A stretch of 64,000 bases of DNA from Pseudomonas matsuisoli (GTDB taxonomy: Bacteria; Pseudomonadota; Gammaproteobacteria; Pseudomonadales; Pseudomonadaceae): the NCBI RefSeq assembly GCF_014647635.1, contig NZ_BMPO01000006.1, forward strand, positions 21,583-85,582. Direction: 5' to 3'. Positions within the stretch are counted from its first letter, which is position 1. Every line of letters starts with the position of its first letter. The position numbers and the translations under genes were made by a program. Positions 9,042 through 17,726 of the stretch are shown piece by piece. The notes under the pieces are model-generated. The model made no database searches and was not told where the DNA came from. It was given only the letters and a program-made list of their open reading frames with translations.

Positions 9042-10706
9042 ATGGCGTACTATCAGAACCCGATCGATGTCACTACCCTTCCCTCCTGGAAGGCCCTCTC
9101 CGAACACCGACTGGAGATGCAGCGCTTCAGCATGCGCGAAGCGTTCGCAACGGATGAAAAGCGTTTCGACAAGTATTCGTTCACTACGTCCGGCCTGTTT
9201 CTCGACTACTCCAAGAACCTGATCAACGACCAGACGTTGTCGCTGCTCTACAGCCTGGCGCGCGAAAGTGGGCTGGAACAAGCGATCCATGCGTTGCTCG
9301 AAGGCGAGTTCGTCAATTCCTCCGAACATCGCCCTGCGCTGCACACCGCACTGCGCCGTCCGCTGGGTGACCGCTTGCCCGTCAACGGCCAGGACATCAT
9401 GCCCGAGGTTCATCGGGTGATCGGCCAGATGACAGATATCGTTGGGCGTATCCACACCAATCAATGGCGCGGTTACAACGACAAGACCATCACCGATGTC
9501 GTGAACATTGGCATTGGCGGTTCCTTCCTGGGTCCGCAGCTGGTCTCCGAAGCGTTGCTCCCCTTCACGCAGAACGGTGTGCGCTGTCACTATCTGGCGA
9601 ACATCGATGGCAGTGAATTCCGTGAAGTCACCGCCAAACTGAACGTCGAAACGACGCTGTTCATCATTTCCAGCAAGACGTTCGGCACCCTCGAAACGTT
9701 GAAGAATGCCCAGGCCGCACGCGCCTGGTACCTGGCCCGCGGTGGTACCGAAGAGAAGCTTTACCGCCACTTCATTGCGGTAACCAGCAATATCAAAGCC
9801 GCCGTCGAATTCGGCATTCGTGAGAAGAATGTGTTCCCAATGTGGGACTGGGTTGGCGGTCGTTACTCGCTGTGGTCGGCAATCGGTCTGCCCACCGCGC
9901 TGGCCATCGGCATGTCCAACTTCAAGGAGCTGCTGTCCGGCGGTTACGCCATGGACCAACACTTCCGCAACGCGCCCTTCGAAGAAAACATGCCGGTCCT
10001 GCTGGCGATGCTGGGTGTCTGGTATGCGAACTTCTGGGGCGCGCAAACGCACGCATTCCTGCCGTACGACCACTACCTCCGCAACTTCGTGAAGCACCTG
10101 CAGCAACTGGACATGGAATCCAACGGCAAATCGGTGCGCCAAGACGGTACCCCCGTCTCGACCGCTACCGGCCCGGTTATCTGGGGTGGCGTCGGCTGTA
10201 ACGGCCAGCACGCCTATCACCAGCTGTTGCACCAAGGCTCACTGATGATTCCTTCGGACTTCATCGTCCCCGTCACGAGCTACAACCCGGTGGCGGACCA
10301 TCATCAGTGGCTGTACGCCAACTGTCTGTCCCAAAGCCAGGCAATGATGCTCGGCAAGACGCGCGAAGAGGCCGAAGCCGAGCTGCGCGCCAAAGGTATG
10401 AGCGAGGACGAGGTACAGCGGCTGGCGGCCCACAAGGTCATCCCAGGCAACCGTCCGAGCAACACCCTGGTGGTCGAACGTATCGATCCACGCCGCCTCG
10501 GCGCACTCGTGGCGTTGTACGAACACAAGGTGTTCGTACAGAGCGTCATTTGGGGTATCAACGCGTTCGATCAGTGGGGCGTCGAGCTGGGCAAGGAACT
10601 GGGTAAAACCGTCTACCAGCAGATGACCGGCCATGATCAACTGCCCGCAGACGACGCCTCTACGCAAGGTCTCATCGACTACTTCCGCAGCCGTCATCGC
10701 GGTTGA
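9042..10706 (+). CDS. pgi: Glucose-6-phosphate isomerase
   Basis: Interconverts glucose-6-phosphate and fructose-6-phosphate in the cytoplasm. The protein has 554 aa, normal for the long bacterial form. Phosphosugar-binding and signature motifs are [21 protein letters not shown] and [15 protein letters not shown] near the C-terminus, with the active-site loop [10 protein letters not shown] in between. A good Shine-Dalgarno AAAGGAAG precedes the ATG. It is followed by a GC-rich hairpin and a repeat-containing spacer before acs. Confidence 0.97.
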   Translation: MAYYQNPIDVTTLPSWKALSEHRLEMQRFSMREAFATDEKRFDKYSFTTSGLFLDYSKNLINDQTLSLLYSLARESGLEQAIHALLEGEFVNSSEHRPALHTALRRPLGDRLPVNGQDIMPEVHRVIGQMTDIVGRIHTNQWRGYNDKTITDVVNIGIGGSFLGPQLVSEALLPFTQNGVRCHYLANIDGSEFREVTAKLNVETTLFIISSKTFGTLETLKNAQAARAWYLARGGTEEKLYRHFIAVTSNIKAAVEFGIREKNVFPMWDWVGGRYSLWSAIGLPTALAIGMSNFKELLSGGYAMDQHFRNAPFEENMPVLLAMLGVWYANFWGAQTHAFLPYDHYLRNFVKHLQQLDMESNGKSVRQDGTPVSTATGPVIWGGVGCNGQHAYHQLLHQGSLMIPSDFIVPVTSYNPVADHHQWLYANCLSQSQAMMLGKTREEAEAELRAKGMSEDEVQRLAAHKVIPGNRPSNTLVVERIDPRRLGALVALYEHKVFVQSVIWGINAFDQWGVELGKELGKTVYQQMTGHDQLPADDASTQGLIDYFRSRHRG

Positions 10707-10713
10707 TCCCCTT

Positions 10714-10742
10714 CGCACCGCGCCGACCCGGCGCGGTGCGTT
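10714..10742 (+). terminator. Hairpin after pgi, probable terminator
   Basis: An 11-bp perfect stem CGCACCGCGCC (10714-10724) with GGCGCGGTGCG (10730-10740), loop GACCC. Only two T residues follow, so termination efficiency is uncertain. Confidence 0.6.
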
Positions 10743-10848
10743 ACCTCTCCTCGGCATGCCGCAACGGCTTCACCTATGTGCTACTGAACGCTTTGGTCGC
10801 AATCCGCTCTAGCAGGCAAGACGCACTACCGATACCGCATCTAATACC

Positions 10849-10875
10849 GCTTTCGCGGCCAAGGCCGCTCCTACA
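10849..10875 (-). repeat. REP element, inverted copy
   Basis: A 27-base Pseudomonas-type REP with palindromic core GCGGCCAAGGCCGC and the flank CTCCTACA. It is the exact reverse complement of 11019-11045. Together they form an inverted REP pair (REPIN-like) in the pgi-acs spacer. Confidence 0.85.
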
Positions 10876-10919
10876 CTAAAGCGTGCCGCCTCGTGGTTCC
10901 GGAACCAGCATCCGCTGCC

Positions 10920-10941
10920 TGTAGGGGCGACTTCAGTCGTC
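10920..10941 (+). repeat. Second REP type (GACTTCAGTC core)
   Basis: TGTAGGGGC followed by the imperfect palindrome GCGACT-TC-AGTCGT. It shares the GTAGG head with the flanking REPs but has a different core, so a second REP family seems to lie between the two inverted copies. Confidence 0.65.
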
Positions 10942-11018
10942 TTCACCGCTAACACAGATCGCCGGGCGGTCGTCCCGACGCAGATACGATGCCGCAATGA
11001 CGTTGCATACCGTCTTTC

Positions 11019-11045
11019 TGTAGGAGCGGCCTTGGCCGCGAAAGC
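11019..11045 (+). repeat. REP element, forward copy
   Basis: TGTAGGAGCGGCC followed by the complementary arm, an exact inverted copy of 10849-10875. The palindromic core could fold in RNA read through from pgi. The remainder of the 487-base spacer 10707-11193 shows no gene. Confidence 0.85.
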
Positions 11046-11122
11046 GAATGTGGACTCGAGACATTAGGTGAGCCATCGCACCTCTTCCGCCGAACCCGCA
11101 ACCGAAAATCAGGCCTAACCCG

Positions 11123-11147
11123 GTAACGCTCCTTCGCCAGTAACGCT
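11123..11147 (+). promoter_or_regulatory. Direct repeat GTAACGCT before acs
   Basis: GTAACGCT occurs at 11123-11130 and again at 11140-11147, start points 17 bases apart. The same octamer lies before panB (6997-7004). It might be a regulator site for acs; no regulator is identified. Confidence 0.3.
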
Positions 11148-11175
11148 ATTCCACAACGCCGGCGAACCTATCCAC

Positions 11176-11183
11176 AACAACAA
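11176..11183 (+). promoter_or_regulatory. Crc/Hfq catabolite-activity motif at the acs ribosome binding site
   Basis: AACAACAA directly abuts the Shine-Dalgarno GGAG (11184-11187) seven bases before the acs ATG. It matches the A-rich AANAANAA motif through which Hfq and Crc block translation in Pseudomonas. Acetyl-CoA synthetase is a known catabolite-controlled function; repression here is inferred. Confidence 0.65.
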
Positions 11184-11193
11184 GGAGTCCGCC

Positions 11194-13125
11194 ATGACCG
11201 ACACCTATCCCGTTCCTGATGCCGTGCGCACGCACGCCCACTTGGATGACGACGGCTATCAACGCCTCTATCGTCAATCGATCGAACAGCCCGACCAGTT
11301 CTGGGCCGAACAGGCCAAGCAGTTTCTCGAATGGTCGAAGCCATGGGACCAAGTGCACAGCAGCGATCTGAAGCGCGGCGAGGCTAAGTGGTTCGAGGGA
11401 GGCTTGCTCAACGTCTCGGCGAATTGCATCGATCGCCACTTGGCGACCCGTGGCGATCAGGTGGCCATCATCTGGGAAGGTGATAACCCTGACGACACCC
11501 AGAGAATCACCTATCGCCAATTACACGAGCACGTTTGCCGGCTGGCGAATGTGTTGAAGTCCCGCGGCGTGGCGAAGGGCGATCGAGTCTGCATCTACAT
11601 GCCTATGATTCCGGAGGCGGCCTACGCCATGCTGGCCTGCGCGAGGATTGGCGCAGTTCACTCCGTTGTCTTCGGCGGTTTTTCACCCGATGCCCTGCGC
11701 GACCGTATTCAAGACGCCGACTGCCACACCGTGATCACCGCAGACGAAGGCATCCGCGGCGGCAAACACATACCGCTCAAACAGAATGTGGACAACGCGC
11801 TGGACAGCTGCCCGGGCGTTTCCACGGTCATCGTGGTTGAACGCACTGGTGCTGACGTCAATTGGGTAGAAGGGCGCGATTTGCGCTACGGCGACGCTAC
11901 CCGGCAAGCATCGCCCGATTGCGCCGCCGAGCCCATGGCGGCCGAGGATCCACTGTTCATTCTTTACACTTCGGGCAGCACCGGCAAACCCAAGGGCGTG
12001 CTACACACCACGGGTGGCTACTTGCTTGGCGCCGCGATGACTTTCAAGTACGTATTCGACTATCACGACGGTGAGGTCTATTGGTGCACCGCCGATGTCG
12101 GCTGGGTGACCGGCCATAGCTACATCGTCTACGGCCCCCTCGCGAATGGTGCCACGACCCTGATGTTCGAAGGCGTTCCCAGCTATCCCGATGCTTCCCG
12201 CTTCTGGCAAGTGATCGACAAGCATCAGGTCAACATCTTCTACACGGCACCCACGGCGTTGAGAGCGCTCATGCGCGAGGGTGACGAGCCGGTCAAAACG
12301 TCGTCACGCCAAAGCCTTCGCCTGCTGGGAACCGTCGGCGAACCGATCAACCCGGAAGCCTGGGAATGGTACTACCGGGTCGTCGGCGATAGCCGTTGCC
12401 CCGTGGTCGACACGTGGTGGCAGACCGAAACGGGCAGCATCCTCATCACTCCGCTTCCAGGCGCCACCGCACTCAAACCCGGCTCGGCCTCCCGGCCCTT
12501 CTTTGGTATCCAGCCCGTGCTGCTGGATGAAAAAGGTAAGGAAATCACCGGGCCAGGCGCCGGCGTACTGGCGATCAAGGCCAGTTGGCCAAGCCAGATC
12601 CGCAGCGTTTACGGCGACCACAAGCGCATGGTGGAAACCTATTTCACTGCCTATCCGGGCTATTACTTCACGGGCGACGGCGCGCGCCGTGACGAAGACG
12701 GTTACTACTGGATCACCGGCCGCGTGGACGACGTCATCAATGTTTCCGGCCACCGCATCGGCACTGCCGAAGTGGAAAGCGCGTTGGCCTTGCACGATAT
12801 CGTCGCTGAAGCCGCGGTCGTAGGTTGCCCGCATGACGTGAAGGGTCAATGCGTCTACGCCTTCGTCACGCTCATGCACGGTCAGGAGCCAAGCGAGGAA
12901 TTGCGCCAGGAGCTCAATCGCATGGTCAGCCAGGAAATCGGCTCGTTCGCCCGGCCCGACTACCTGCAGTGGGCACCAGGACTTCCCAAGACGCGTTCCG
13001 GCAAGATCATGCGCCGCATCCTGCGCAAGATCGCCTGCAACGAGATCGACAGCCTGGGCGATACGTCGACACTGGCCGATCCGAGTGTGGTGGAAAATCT
13101 GATCGCGGAGCGGCAAAACCGCTAA
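11194..13125 (+). CDS. acs: Acetyl-CoA synthetase (AMP-forming)
   Basis: Activates acetate to acetyl-CoA through acetyl-AMP, allowing growth on acetate and on compounds degraded to it. The protein has 643 aa, the usual length. The phosphate loop is [15 protein letters not shown], with the adenylate-binding region WWQTETGS and the hinge/C-terminal domain [15 protein letters not shown]. The motif [11 protein letters not shown] carries the lysine (about residue 604) that protein acetyltransferases modify in this family. The ribosome binding site abuts an Hfq/Crc-type motif, and two GTAACGCT repeats lie upstream. It ends in a clear terminator. Confidence 0.97.
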   Translation: MTDTYPVPDAVRTHAHLDDDGYQRLYRQSIEQPDQFWAEQAKQFLEWSKPWDQVHSSDLKRGEAKWFEGGLLNVSANCIDRHLATRGDQVAIIWEGDNPDDTQRITYRQLHEHVCRLANVLKSRGVAKGDRVCIYMPMIPEAAYAMLACARIGAVHSVVFGGFSPDALRDRIQDADCHTVITADEGIRGGKHIPLKQNVDNALDSCPGVSTVIVVERTGADVNWVEGRDLRYGDATRQASPDCAAEPMAAEDPLFILYTSGSTGKPKGVLHTTGGYLLGAAMTFKYVFDYHDGEVYWCTADVGWVTGHSYIVYGPLANGATTLMFEGVPSYPDASRFWQVIDKHQVNIFYTAPTALRALMREGDEPVKTSSRQSLRLLGTVGEPINPEAWEWYYRVVGDSRCPVVDTWWQTETGSILITPLPGATALKPGSASRPFFGIQPVLLDEKGKEITGPGAGVLAIKASWPSQIRSVYGDHKRMVETYFTAYPGYYFTGDGARRDEDGYYWITGRVDDVINVSGHRIGTAEVESALALHDIVAEAAVVGCPHDVKGQCVYAFVTLMHGQEPSEELRQELNRMVSQEIGSFARPDYLQWAPGLPKTRSGKIMRRILRKIACNEIDSLGDTSTLADPSVVENLIAERQNR

Positions 13126-13150
13126 GCTCGCTGCATTTCGACGCATCATC

Positions 13151-13175
13151 AGCCGGCACACGCCGGCTGTTTTTT
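13151..13175 (+). terminator. Terminator of acs
   Basis: AGCCGGC (13151-13157), loop ACAC, GCCGGCT (13162-13168), then GTTTTTT. It ends 15 bases before the DUF2236 gene. Confidence 0.9.
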
Positions 13176-13189
13176 GGAAGACAGGATTT

Positions 13190-14092
13190 ATGGAGTGGGC
13201 ACGTCAGCGCATCGAGCGCGAAGTAATAGGCCTAACAGGCTTGTCGTTGAAAGGCGTCGACTTCGAAGCCCCAAAGGGTGACCCCGGGCTATTCGGCCCG
13301 CAGGCCGTGTGCTGGCGGGTTCATGGTGACTTCACATCGATGATGGTTGGCGGAATCTCCGCGCTGATGCTGCAAATGCTTCACCCGGCAGCGCTGGCCG
13401 GCGTATGGGATCACTCCAATTTTCGTGAAGACATGCTGGGACGCCTGCGTCGCACCGGGCAGTTCATCGCAGGTACGACATTCGGTCCTCGCCAGGACGC
13501 GGAAGGCCTCATCGCGCGTGTCAAAGCGATTCACGACCAGGTTTCAGGCGTCACCGCCTACGGCGTTCCCTACTCTGCCAATGATCCCCATCTTCTGACG
13601 TGGGTTCACATCGCCGAGGTATGGAATTTCCTCCAGGCGCATCTGCGCTATCTCAACCCTCATCTTTCACTGCAGGATCAGGACACCTATTTTGCCGAGA
13701 CCGCGACTATCGCCGAGCGTCTGGGCGCGGAAAATGTGCCGCACTCAAAAGCCGAGGCGGTTGCATTTATCGAAGCGATAAGGCCTGAGCTGCGCTTCGA
13801 CGACCGTACCGGGGAGGTATTGAGCGTTCTCTTCGGCGCGCCTGCACCTCGTGCGATCGTGAAACCCTTTGGGCGGTTGATGACACGTGCGGGAGTCGAT
13901 TTGCTACCCGACTGGGCAAGACAGCAATTGGAGTTACGACAGTTGCCGGGCGAGAAGCTGCTTGTCCGTACCGGCGTCAATTGCATTGCGCCGCTGCTGA
14001 GATGGGCTGTCCGCAATGGTTCTTCACATCGGGCTCATCGGAGATTGGGGCTTACGCCACCGAAAGCGGGCACGACCACGCAAGGACCATAG
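13190..14092 (+). CDS. DUF2236 / MpaB-like oxygenase-family protein
   Basis: A 300-aa soluble protein recognised as the DUF2236 (latex-clearing/MpaB-like) family. Typical stretches are the beginning with WRVHGD (about 42-47), GISALMLQMLHPAALAGVWDHS, FIAGTTFG, and VHGLV-like VHIAEVWNFLQAH. Family members bind haem and some oxidise polymers or fatty compounds, but the natural substrate of this branch is unknown. The two His of MLHPAALAG and TWVHIAEVW are candidate haem ligands by family analogy. The ATG is preceded by AGACAGGA. It starts right after the acs terminator, and the DUF748 gene follows 56 bases later on the same strand, possibly sharing a transcript. Confidence 0.8.
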   Translation: MEWARQRIEREVIGLTGLSLKGVDFEAPKGDPGLFGPQAVCWRVHGDFTSMMVGGISALMLQMLHPAALAGVWDHSNFREDMLGRLRRTGQFIAGTTFGPRQDAEGLIARVKAIHDQVSGVTAYGVPYSANDPHLLTWVHIAEVWNFLQAHLRYLNPHLSLQDQDTYFAETATIAERLGAENVPHSKAEAVAFIEAIRPELRFDDRTGEVLSVLFGAPAPRAIVKPFGRLMTRAGVDLLPDWARQQLELRQLPGEKLLVRTGVNCIAPLLRWAVRNGSSHRAHRRLGLTPPKAGTTTQGP

Positions 14093-14148
14093 GAACCGAA
14101 GCGGCGTTCCGCACTCCAAGCCATCATTTCACTCGGAAGCCGCTACAG

Positions 14149-17034
14149 ATGCCTCGTAAAGCGAAGCGCACCGCGCTCATCACGTTGGCCGTTCTAGCCG
14201 GATATTCGGTCTTAGGATTTTTTCTCGTACCAGTGATCGCTCGCCACGTTATCAACGGGCAGCTCGAGACCTATGCCACCGTGCCGGCTAGCCTTGAACG
14301 GGTCAGATTTAATCCATTCAGCCTCGAAGTCACCCTTTTCGACTTGAAGATTGGCGAACCCGGCATCGAACAGATCGCTTTTCAGCGCCTGTACACCAAT
14401 CTCGAAATCGATAGCATCTGGAAAGGCGCGGTGCACCTTTCACGACTCGAACTCGAACAGCCAGTCCTGGATGTTCGGTTCGACAAGAGCGGCAATCTGA
14501 ACCTGGCGCAGCTGTTCGATGTTCCACCTTCCGAAGCGAGCGAAGAGCCGAAGAACGATAGCCTTTTCCCTCTCATCGTTGACGAGCTGTCTATCCAGCG
14601 CGGTGATTTGAAGTTCGCGGACGCCCGCCCGAGCGATCCTGTCACCCTCAACTACACCCCGATCGACCTGGAACTACAGAACCTCAACACGTCACCGGAA
14701 CAGAGTACTGACATGAGGCTGACCGCTTCGGAGCCAGGCGGCGGGCGATTGGAATGGACTGGGAGCTTCGAGCCGGTACCGATTCGGTCGAGCGGCCAAT
14801 TGTCGGTTTCGGATTTCGACCTCGCATCAATATGGCCGTACATCAAGGACGCAGTACCACTCACTCTGAATCAGGGACAGCTCAGTGCATCCACGCATTA
14901 CTCCCTCGATCTCGCGGAAACGACGCAACTGATCCTCAACCGATTCGCATTGAACACGCCCATTCCACTCTCCGTTGATCGCGCGGACGGCAAGCCACTG
15001 ATCCGGATCAAGCAACTGGAGATAGGCGAAGGCCAGCTGGATCTGACCCAGCGCAGCGTCGCCCTTAAACGCCTGCACAGCGAGGGCTTGGAAACCTGGG
15101 CAGCGCGTGAAGAGGATGGTCGCCTTGATTGGCAAACACTGTTCTCAGGCGACAGCACCCCGACCGAGACGAGTACCGAGCCTGCGGGAACAGACGAGCC
15201 AGCCCAGCCCTGGCGAGCTCAGGCTGAGCAAATACAGCTGCGCGATTACCGTATCCACCTTACAGATCGTGTACCGCAACCCGAAGTGGCACTGGAGCTC
15301 GGCCCACTGAACGTGGACGTCGAAGGCTTCGATACAGCGCCCGACGCTTCTTTCGCTCTCAAGCTGGACACCGCGATAGGTGAGCAGGGGTCACTGTCGG
15401 CAGCGGGGAATATCCAACTCGAACCGATGACCGCGAAGCTCCAGGTTGAAACGAAGGATATCGACCTGCGCGTAGCGCAGTCCTACATCACACCCTATGC
15501 GCGCGTGGAGTTGCGAGCCGGGCGCTTGTCGAGCGCTACAAGCGTCGAATTGAGCGCTATCGAGCCGCTGGCACTGAACGTTACCGGTCGAGCCACGATC
15601 GACCAGCTGCATACCGTGGATACAGATCACGAACGGGACCTGGTCAAGTGGCAAAAGCTCGACCTGGAAGATATTGCCTATGAGCACGGCAAACGCCTGT
15701 CCATTGAGCGCGTTGGGCTGGAGCAGCCCTATACACGCTTCGTGATCAACGAAAATCTCACCACAAACTTCAGTGACCTGCTGGTACCTCAGGCCGGCAA
15801 CACCGATGGGGAAGACGGCACGGAAACCAGCGATCCGCTGGCCATCCATATCGGCAAGGTGGACATCGCCGATGGCTCAGCAAACTTTGCCGATTTCTCT
15901 CTGCGGCCACCATTCGTGACCGCGATGCAGAGCCTGAACGGCAGCATCGGCACATTGGATAACGCGAGCAAAACGCCCGCGAACGTCACTATCAAAGGCA
16001 ACGTCGATCGTTACGCGCCGGTGAGCATCACCGGCGAACTGACGCCGTTCGATCCAATGCAAAAGCTCGACATCAGGACGAGCTTCAATCAAGTGGAACT
16101 CACGACGCTGACGCCCTACTCCAGCAAGTTTGCGGGGTATCGCATTCGCAAGGGGCGACTTGACCTCGATCTGCATTACCGCATCGACGACAGCCGGTTG
16201 AACGCGGACAACCACGTCACTCTCGATCAGCTGGAGCTTGGCGAGCGCGTAGAAAGCCCCGACGCAGTCGACCTGCCCATCCGCCTGGCGATCGCACTGC
16301 TCAAGGACAGTAACGGTCGCATCGATATCGCCTTGCCGGTACAGGGCGACTTGGACAACCCGCAGTTCGACGTCATGCCCGTGGTCTGGCAGACACTGCG
16401 AAACCTCGTTCTGCGCGCGGCGCAAGCTCCCTTCAAGTTCATGGCCGGGCTGGTCAGCGGCGCTGGCGATCAGGATCTCAGTGTGGTTGGCTTCGCGGCG
16501 GGCTCCAGCGAGCTGAATGACAACGCTCGCTCAGCGCTCGACCTTTTGGCTCGCGCCCTGGCCGAGCGCCCGGCATTGAGGATCGAAGTGGAAGGCACGA
16601 GTTCACCTGCTGCCGACGGCCCGCTGCTCGCGCAGGAGCGGCTGGAGCGGGAGTACCAGGAGGTCTACTTCCGAATCCTTCAGCGTCGTGGCGACACTGT
16701 GCCGGCAAAAGCCGAAGCGCTGCAGGTGCCCGAAGAGGACAAACCCGCGCTGCTGGCCGGCATCTACCGTCAGCGCCTCAAACAGCAGCCACCTGAGGCA
16801 TGGAATGAGTTGCCCGACGAGGAACGCACGCGGAACATGCGCTCCGAGGTGCTCGCATCGTGGCAAGACAGCGAGCCATTACGGCGCCTGCTTGCGCAGC
16901 AACGTGCTGAACAGATCAAGGAATATCTGGTAAGCCAGAGGCTTGCAGCCGATCGTATTTACCTTATTGATGTAAGTAACGACGACGCAAAGAACGGCCA
17001 AGTGAATACCCGGTTGCAACTGGGTGCCATGTAG
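14149..17034 (+). CDS. DUF748 / AsmA-like protein with OmpA-like C-terminal part
   Basis: About 961 aa from the ATG at 14149. The open frame extends further upstream to 13981, but that part overlaps DUF2236 and looks non-coding. MPRKAKRTALITLAVLAGYSVLGFFLVP begins with a basic stretch and one membrane helix (about 8-26), so the protein is anchored in the inner membrane with the bulk in the periplasm. The long middle part is beta-rich and repetitive (LDLEDIAYEHGKRLSIERV, IHIGKVDIADGSANFADFSL), typical of DUF748/AsmA-type proteins, some of which are thought to move lipids between membranes. The C-terminal part (about 825-961) resembles an OmpA-like domain (VVGFAAGSSELNDNARSALD; later RAEQIKEYLVSQRLAADRIY), suggesting peptidoglycan contact. 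A DUF748 gene sits in a similar place in P. aeruginosa (from memory). Exact function is unknown. Confidence 0.8.
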   Translation: MPRKAKRTALITLAVLAGYSVLGFFLVPVIARHVINGQLETYATVPASLERVRFNPFSLEVTLFDLKIGEPGIEQIAFQRLYTNLEIDSIWKGAVHLSRLELEQPVLDVRFDKSGNLNLAQLFDVPPSEASEEPKNDSLFPLIVDELSIQRGDLKFADARPSDPVTLNYTPIDLELQNLNTSPEQSTDMRLTASEPGGGRLEWTGSFEPVPIRSSGQLSVSDFDLASIWPYIKDAVPLTLNQGQLSASTHYSLDLAETTQLILNRFALNTPIPLSVDRADGKPLIRIKQLEIGEGQLDLTQRSVALKRLHSEGLETWAAREEDGRLDWQTLFSGDSTPTETSTEPAGTDEPAQPWRAQAEQIQLRDYRIHLTDRVPQPEVALELGPLNVDVEGFDTAPDASFALKLDTAIGEQGSLSAAGNIQLEPMTAKLQVETKDIDLRVAQSYITPYARVELRAGRLSSATSVELSAIEPLALNVTGRATIDQLHTVDTDHERDLVKWQKLDLEDIAYEHGKRLSIERVGLEQPYTRFVINENLTTNFSDLLVPQAGNTDGEDGTETSDPLAIHIGKVDIADGSANFADFSLRPPFVTAMQSLNGSIGTLDNASKTPANVTIKGNVDRYAPVSITGELTPFDPMQKLDIRTSFNQVELTTLTPYSSKFAGYRIRKGRLDLDLHYRIDDSRLNADNHVTLDQLELGERVESPDAVDLPIRLAIALLKDSNGRIDIALPVQGDLDNPQFDVMPVVWQTLRNLVLRAAQAPFKFMAGLVSGAGDQDLSVVGFAAGSSELNDNARSALDLLARALAERPALRIEVEGTSSPAADGPLLAQERLEREYQEVYFRILQRRGDTVPAKAEALQVPEEDKPALLAGIYRQRLKQQPPEAWNELPDEERTRNMRSEVLASWQDSEPLRRLLAQQRAEQIKEYLVSQRLAADRIYLIDVSNDDAKNGQVNTRLQLGAM

Positions 17035-17060
17035 TCGCCAGACATATTTTGAGCTGTACA

Positions 17061-17088
17061 AAAAAGCCGCTCATTCGAGCGGCTTTTT
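17061..17088. terminator. Bidirectional terminator between DUF748 and BON genes
   Basis: AAAAAGCCGCTC (17061-17072), loop ATTC, GAGCGGCTTTTT (17077-17088). The A and T runs on both sides suit the converging genes. Confidence 0.93.
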
Positions 17089-17111
17089 CTTAACGCTGGT
17101 AGACGATCCGA

Positions 17112-17483
17112 TTACTCGGTCGACTTCAGGCCATCCGCGGAAACCTCGCGAACACCTTTGATTGATTTTGCTTTCTCAACAGCCAAGTCACGTTCGGCAT
17201 CGGAAGGTACTGCACCCGACAAGGACACGACGCCCTTATTGGTTTCAACCTTGATGTCCATACCGCTGATGGAATCATCGGCCAGGAAGGCGGATTTCAC
17301 CTTGCCGGTGATCCAGGTATCGGAGACCGCTTCTTCTGCGTTGTCGACAGTGTTGGCAGCGAGAACCATAGGTTGAGCCCCGTTTGCGCGCGTGCTGTCC
17401 GCATGAGCGGCATTGGCCAAGGAAAGGCTCAGGGCGGCGGCAGCAACAGCGGCAAAAGTCCACTTTTCAAAGGGCGTCTTCAT
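17112..17483 (-). CDS. BON-domain periplasmic protein (OsmY-like)
   Basis: A 123-aa secreted protein. The Sec signal peptide MKTPFEKWTFAAVAAAAL...ANAAHA is followed by mature DSTRANG. A single BON domain covers about residues 50-122, with TGKVKSAFLADDSISGMDIKVETNKGVVSLSG and a second half ending VSADGLKSTE. BON proteins bind phospholipid or stabilise the envelope under osmotic stress. An ATG at 17489 is also possible, but the GGAG at the usual spacing favours the ATG at 17483. It lies downstream of pnp behind its terminator, as its counterpart does in P. aeruginosa, and is preceded by an AT-rich region with palindromes. Confidence 0.85.
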   Translation of the reverse strand: MKTPFEKWTFAAVAAAALSLSLANAAHADSTRANGAQPMVLAANTVDNAEEAVSDTWITGKVKSAFLADDSISGMDIKVETNKGVVSLSGAVPSDAERDLAVEKAKSIKGVREVSADGLKSTE

Positions 17484-17565
17484 ACTCATTACTCCATTTC
17501 TTCTGAGGATCGCGTGCTATTAGCACACGCTTGAGAGTAATGGTTGCATTCGACATGCCAACATC

Positions 17566-17586
17566 AAACACAATAAAATTGTGTTT
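17566..17586. promoter_or_regulatory. AT-rich palindrome upstream of BON gene
   Basis: AAACACAAT (17566-17574), AAA, ATTGTGTTT (17578-17586) is a perfect 9-bp inverted repeat in an AT-rich island 80 bases before the BON gene. A second palindrome GTGCTA-T-TAGCAC lies at 17514-17526. They may be operators or RNA hairpins in the leader. Confidence 0.4.
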
Positions 17587-17686
17587 AAAATCAGATAGTT
17601 AAAAATAATTCTCTTAGTACGGTTATTGCAGTTTGCACGTAACGCCTATCTCGGCGTTGCATCCTGCACGCCATCAAATTAGCCTC

Positions 17687-17714
17687 AAAAAAAGGGCCCG
17701 AAGGCCCTTTTTTT
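17687..17714. terminator. Terminator of pnp
   Basis: A-run plus GGGCC (17687-17698), loop CGAA, GGCCC plus T-run (17703-17714). A 12-bp stem just after the pnp stop, with T residues on the transcript of the minus strand. Confidence 0.93.
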
Positions 17715-17726
17715 CTACCAAACGCC

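Noticed and set aside
9018..10235. A 405-codon open frame antisense to pgi
   Set aside because: Shadow frame; pgi motifs are complete on the plus strand.
13981..14148. Longer start for the DUF748 protein
   Set aside because: The extra 56 residues overlap the end of DUF2236 and precede the basic-plus-hydrophobic N-terminus that begins at ATG 14149.
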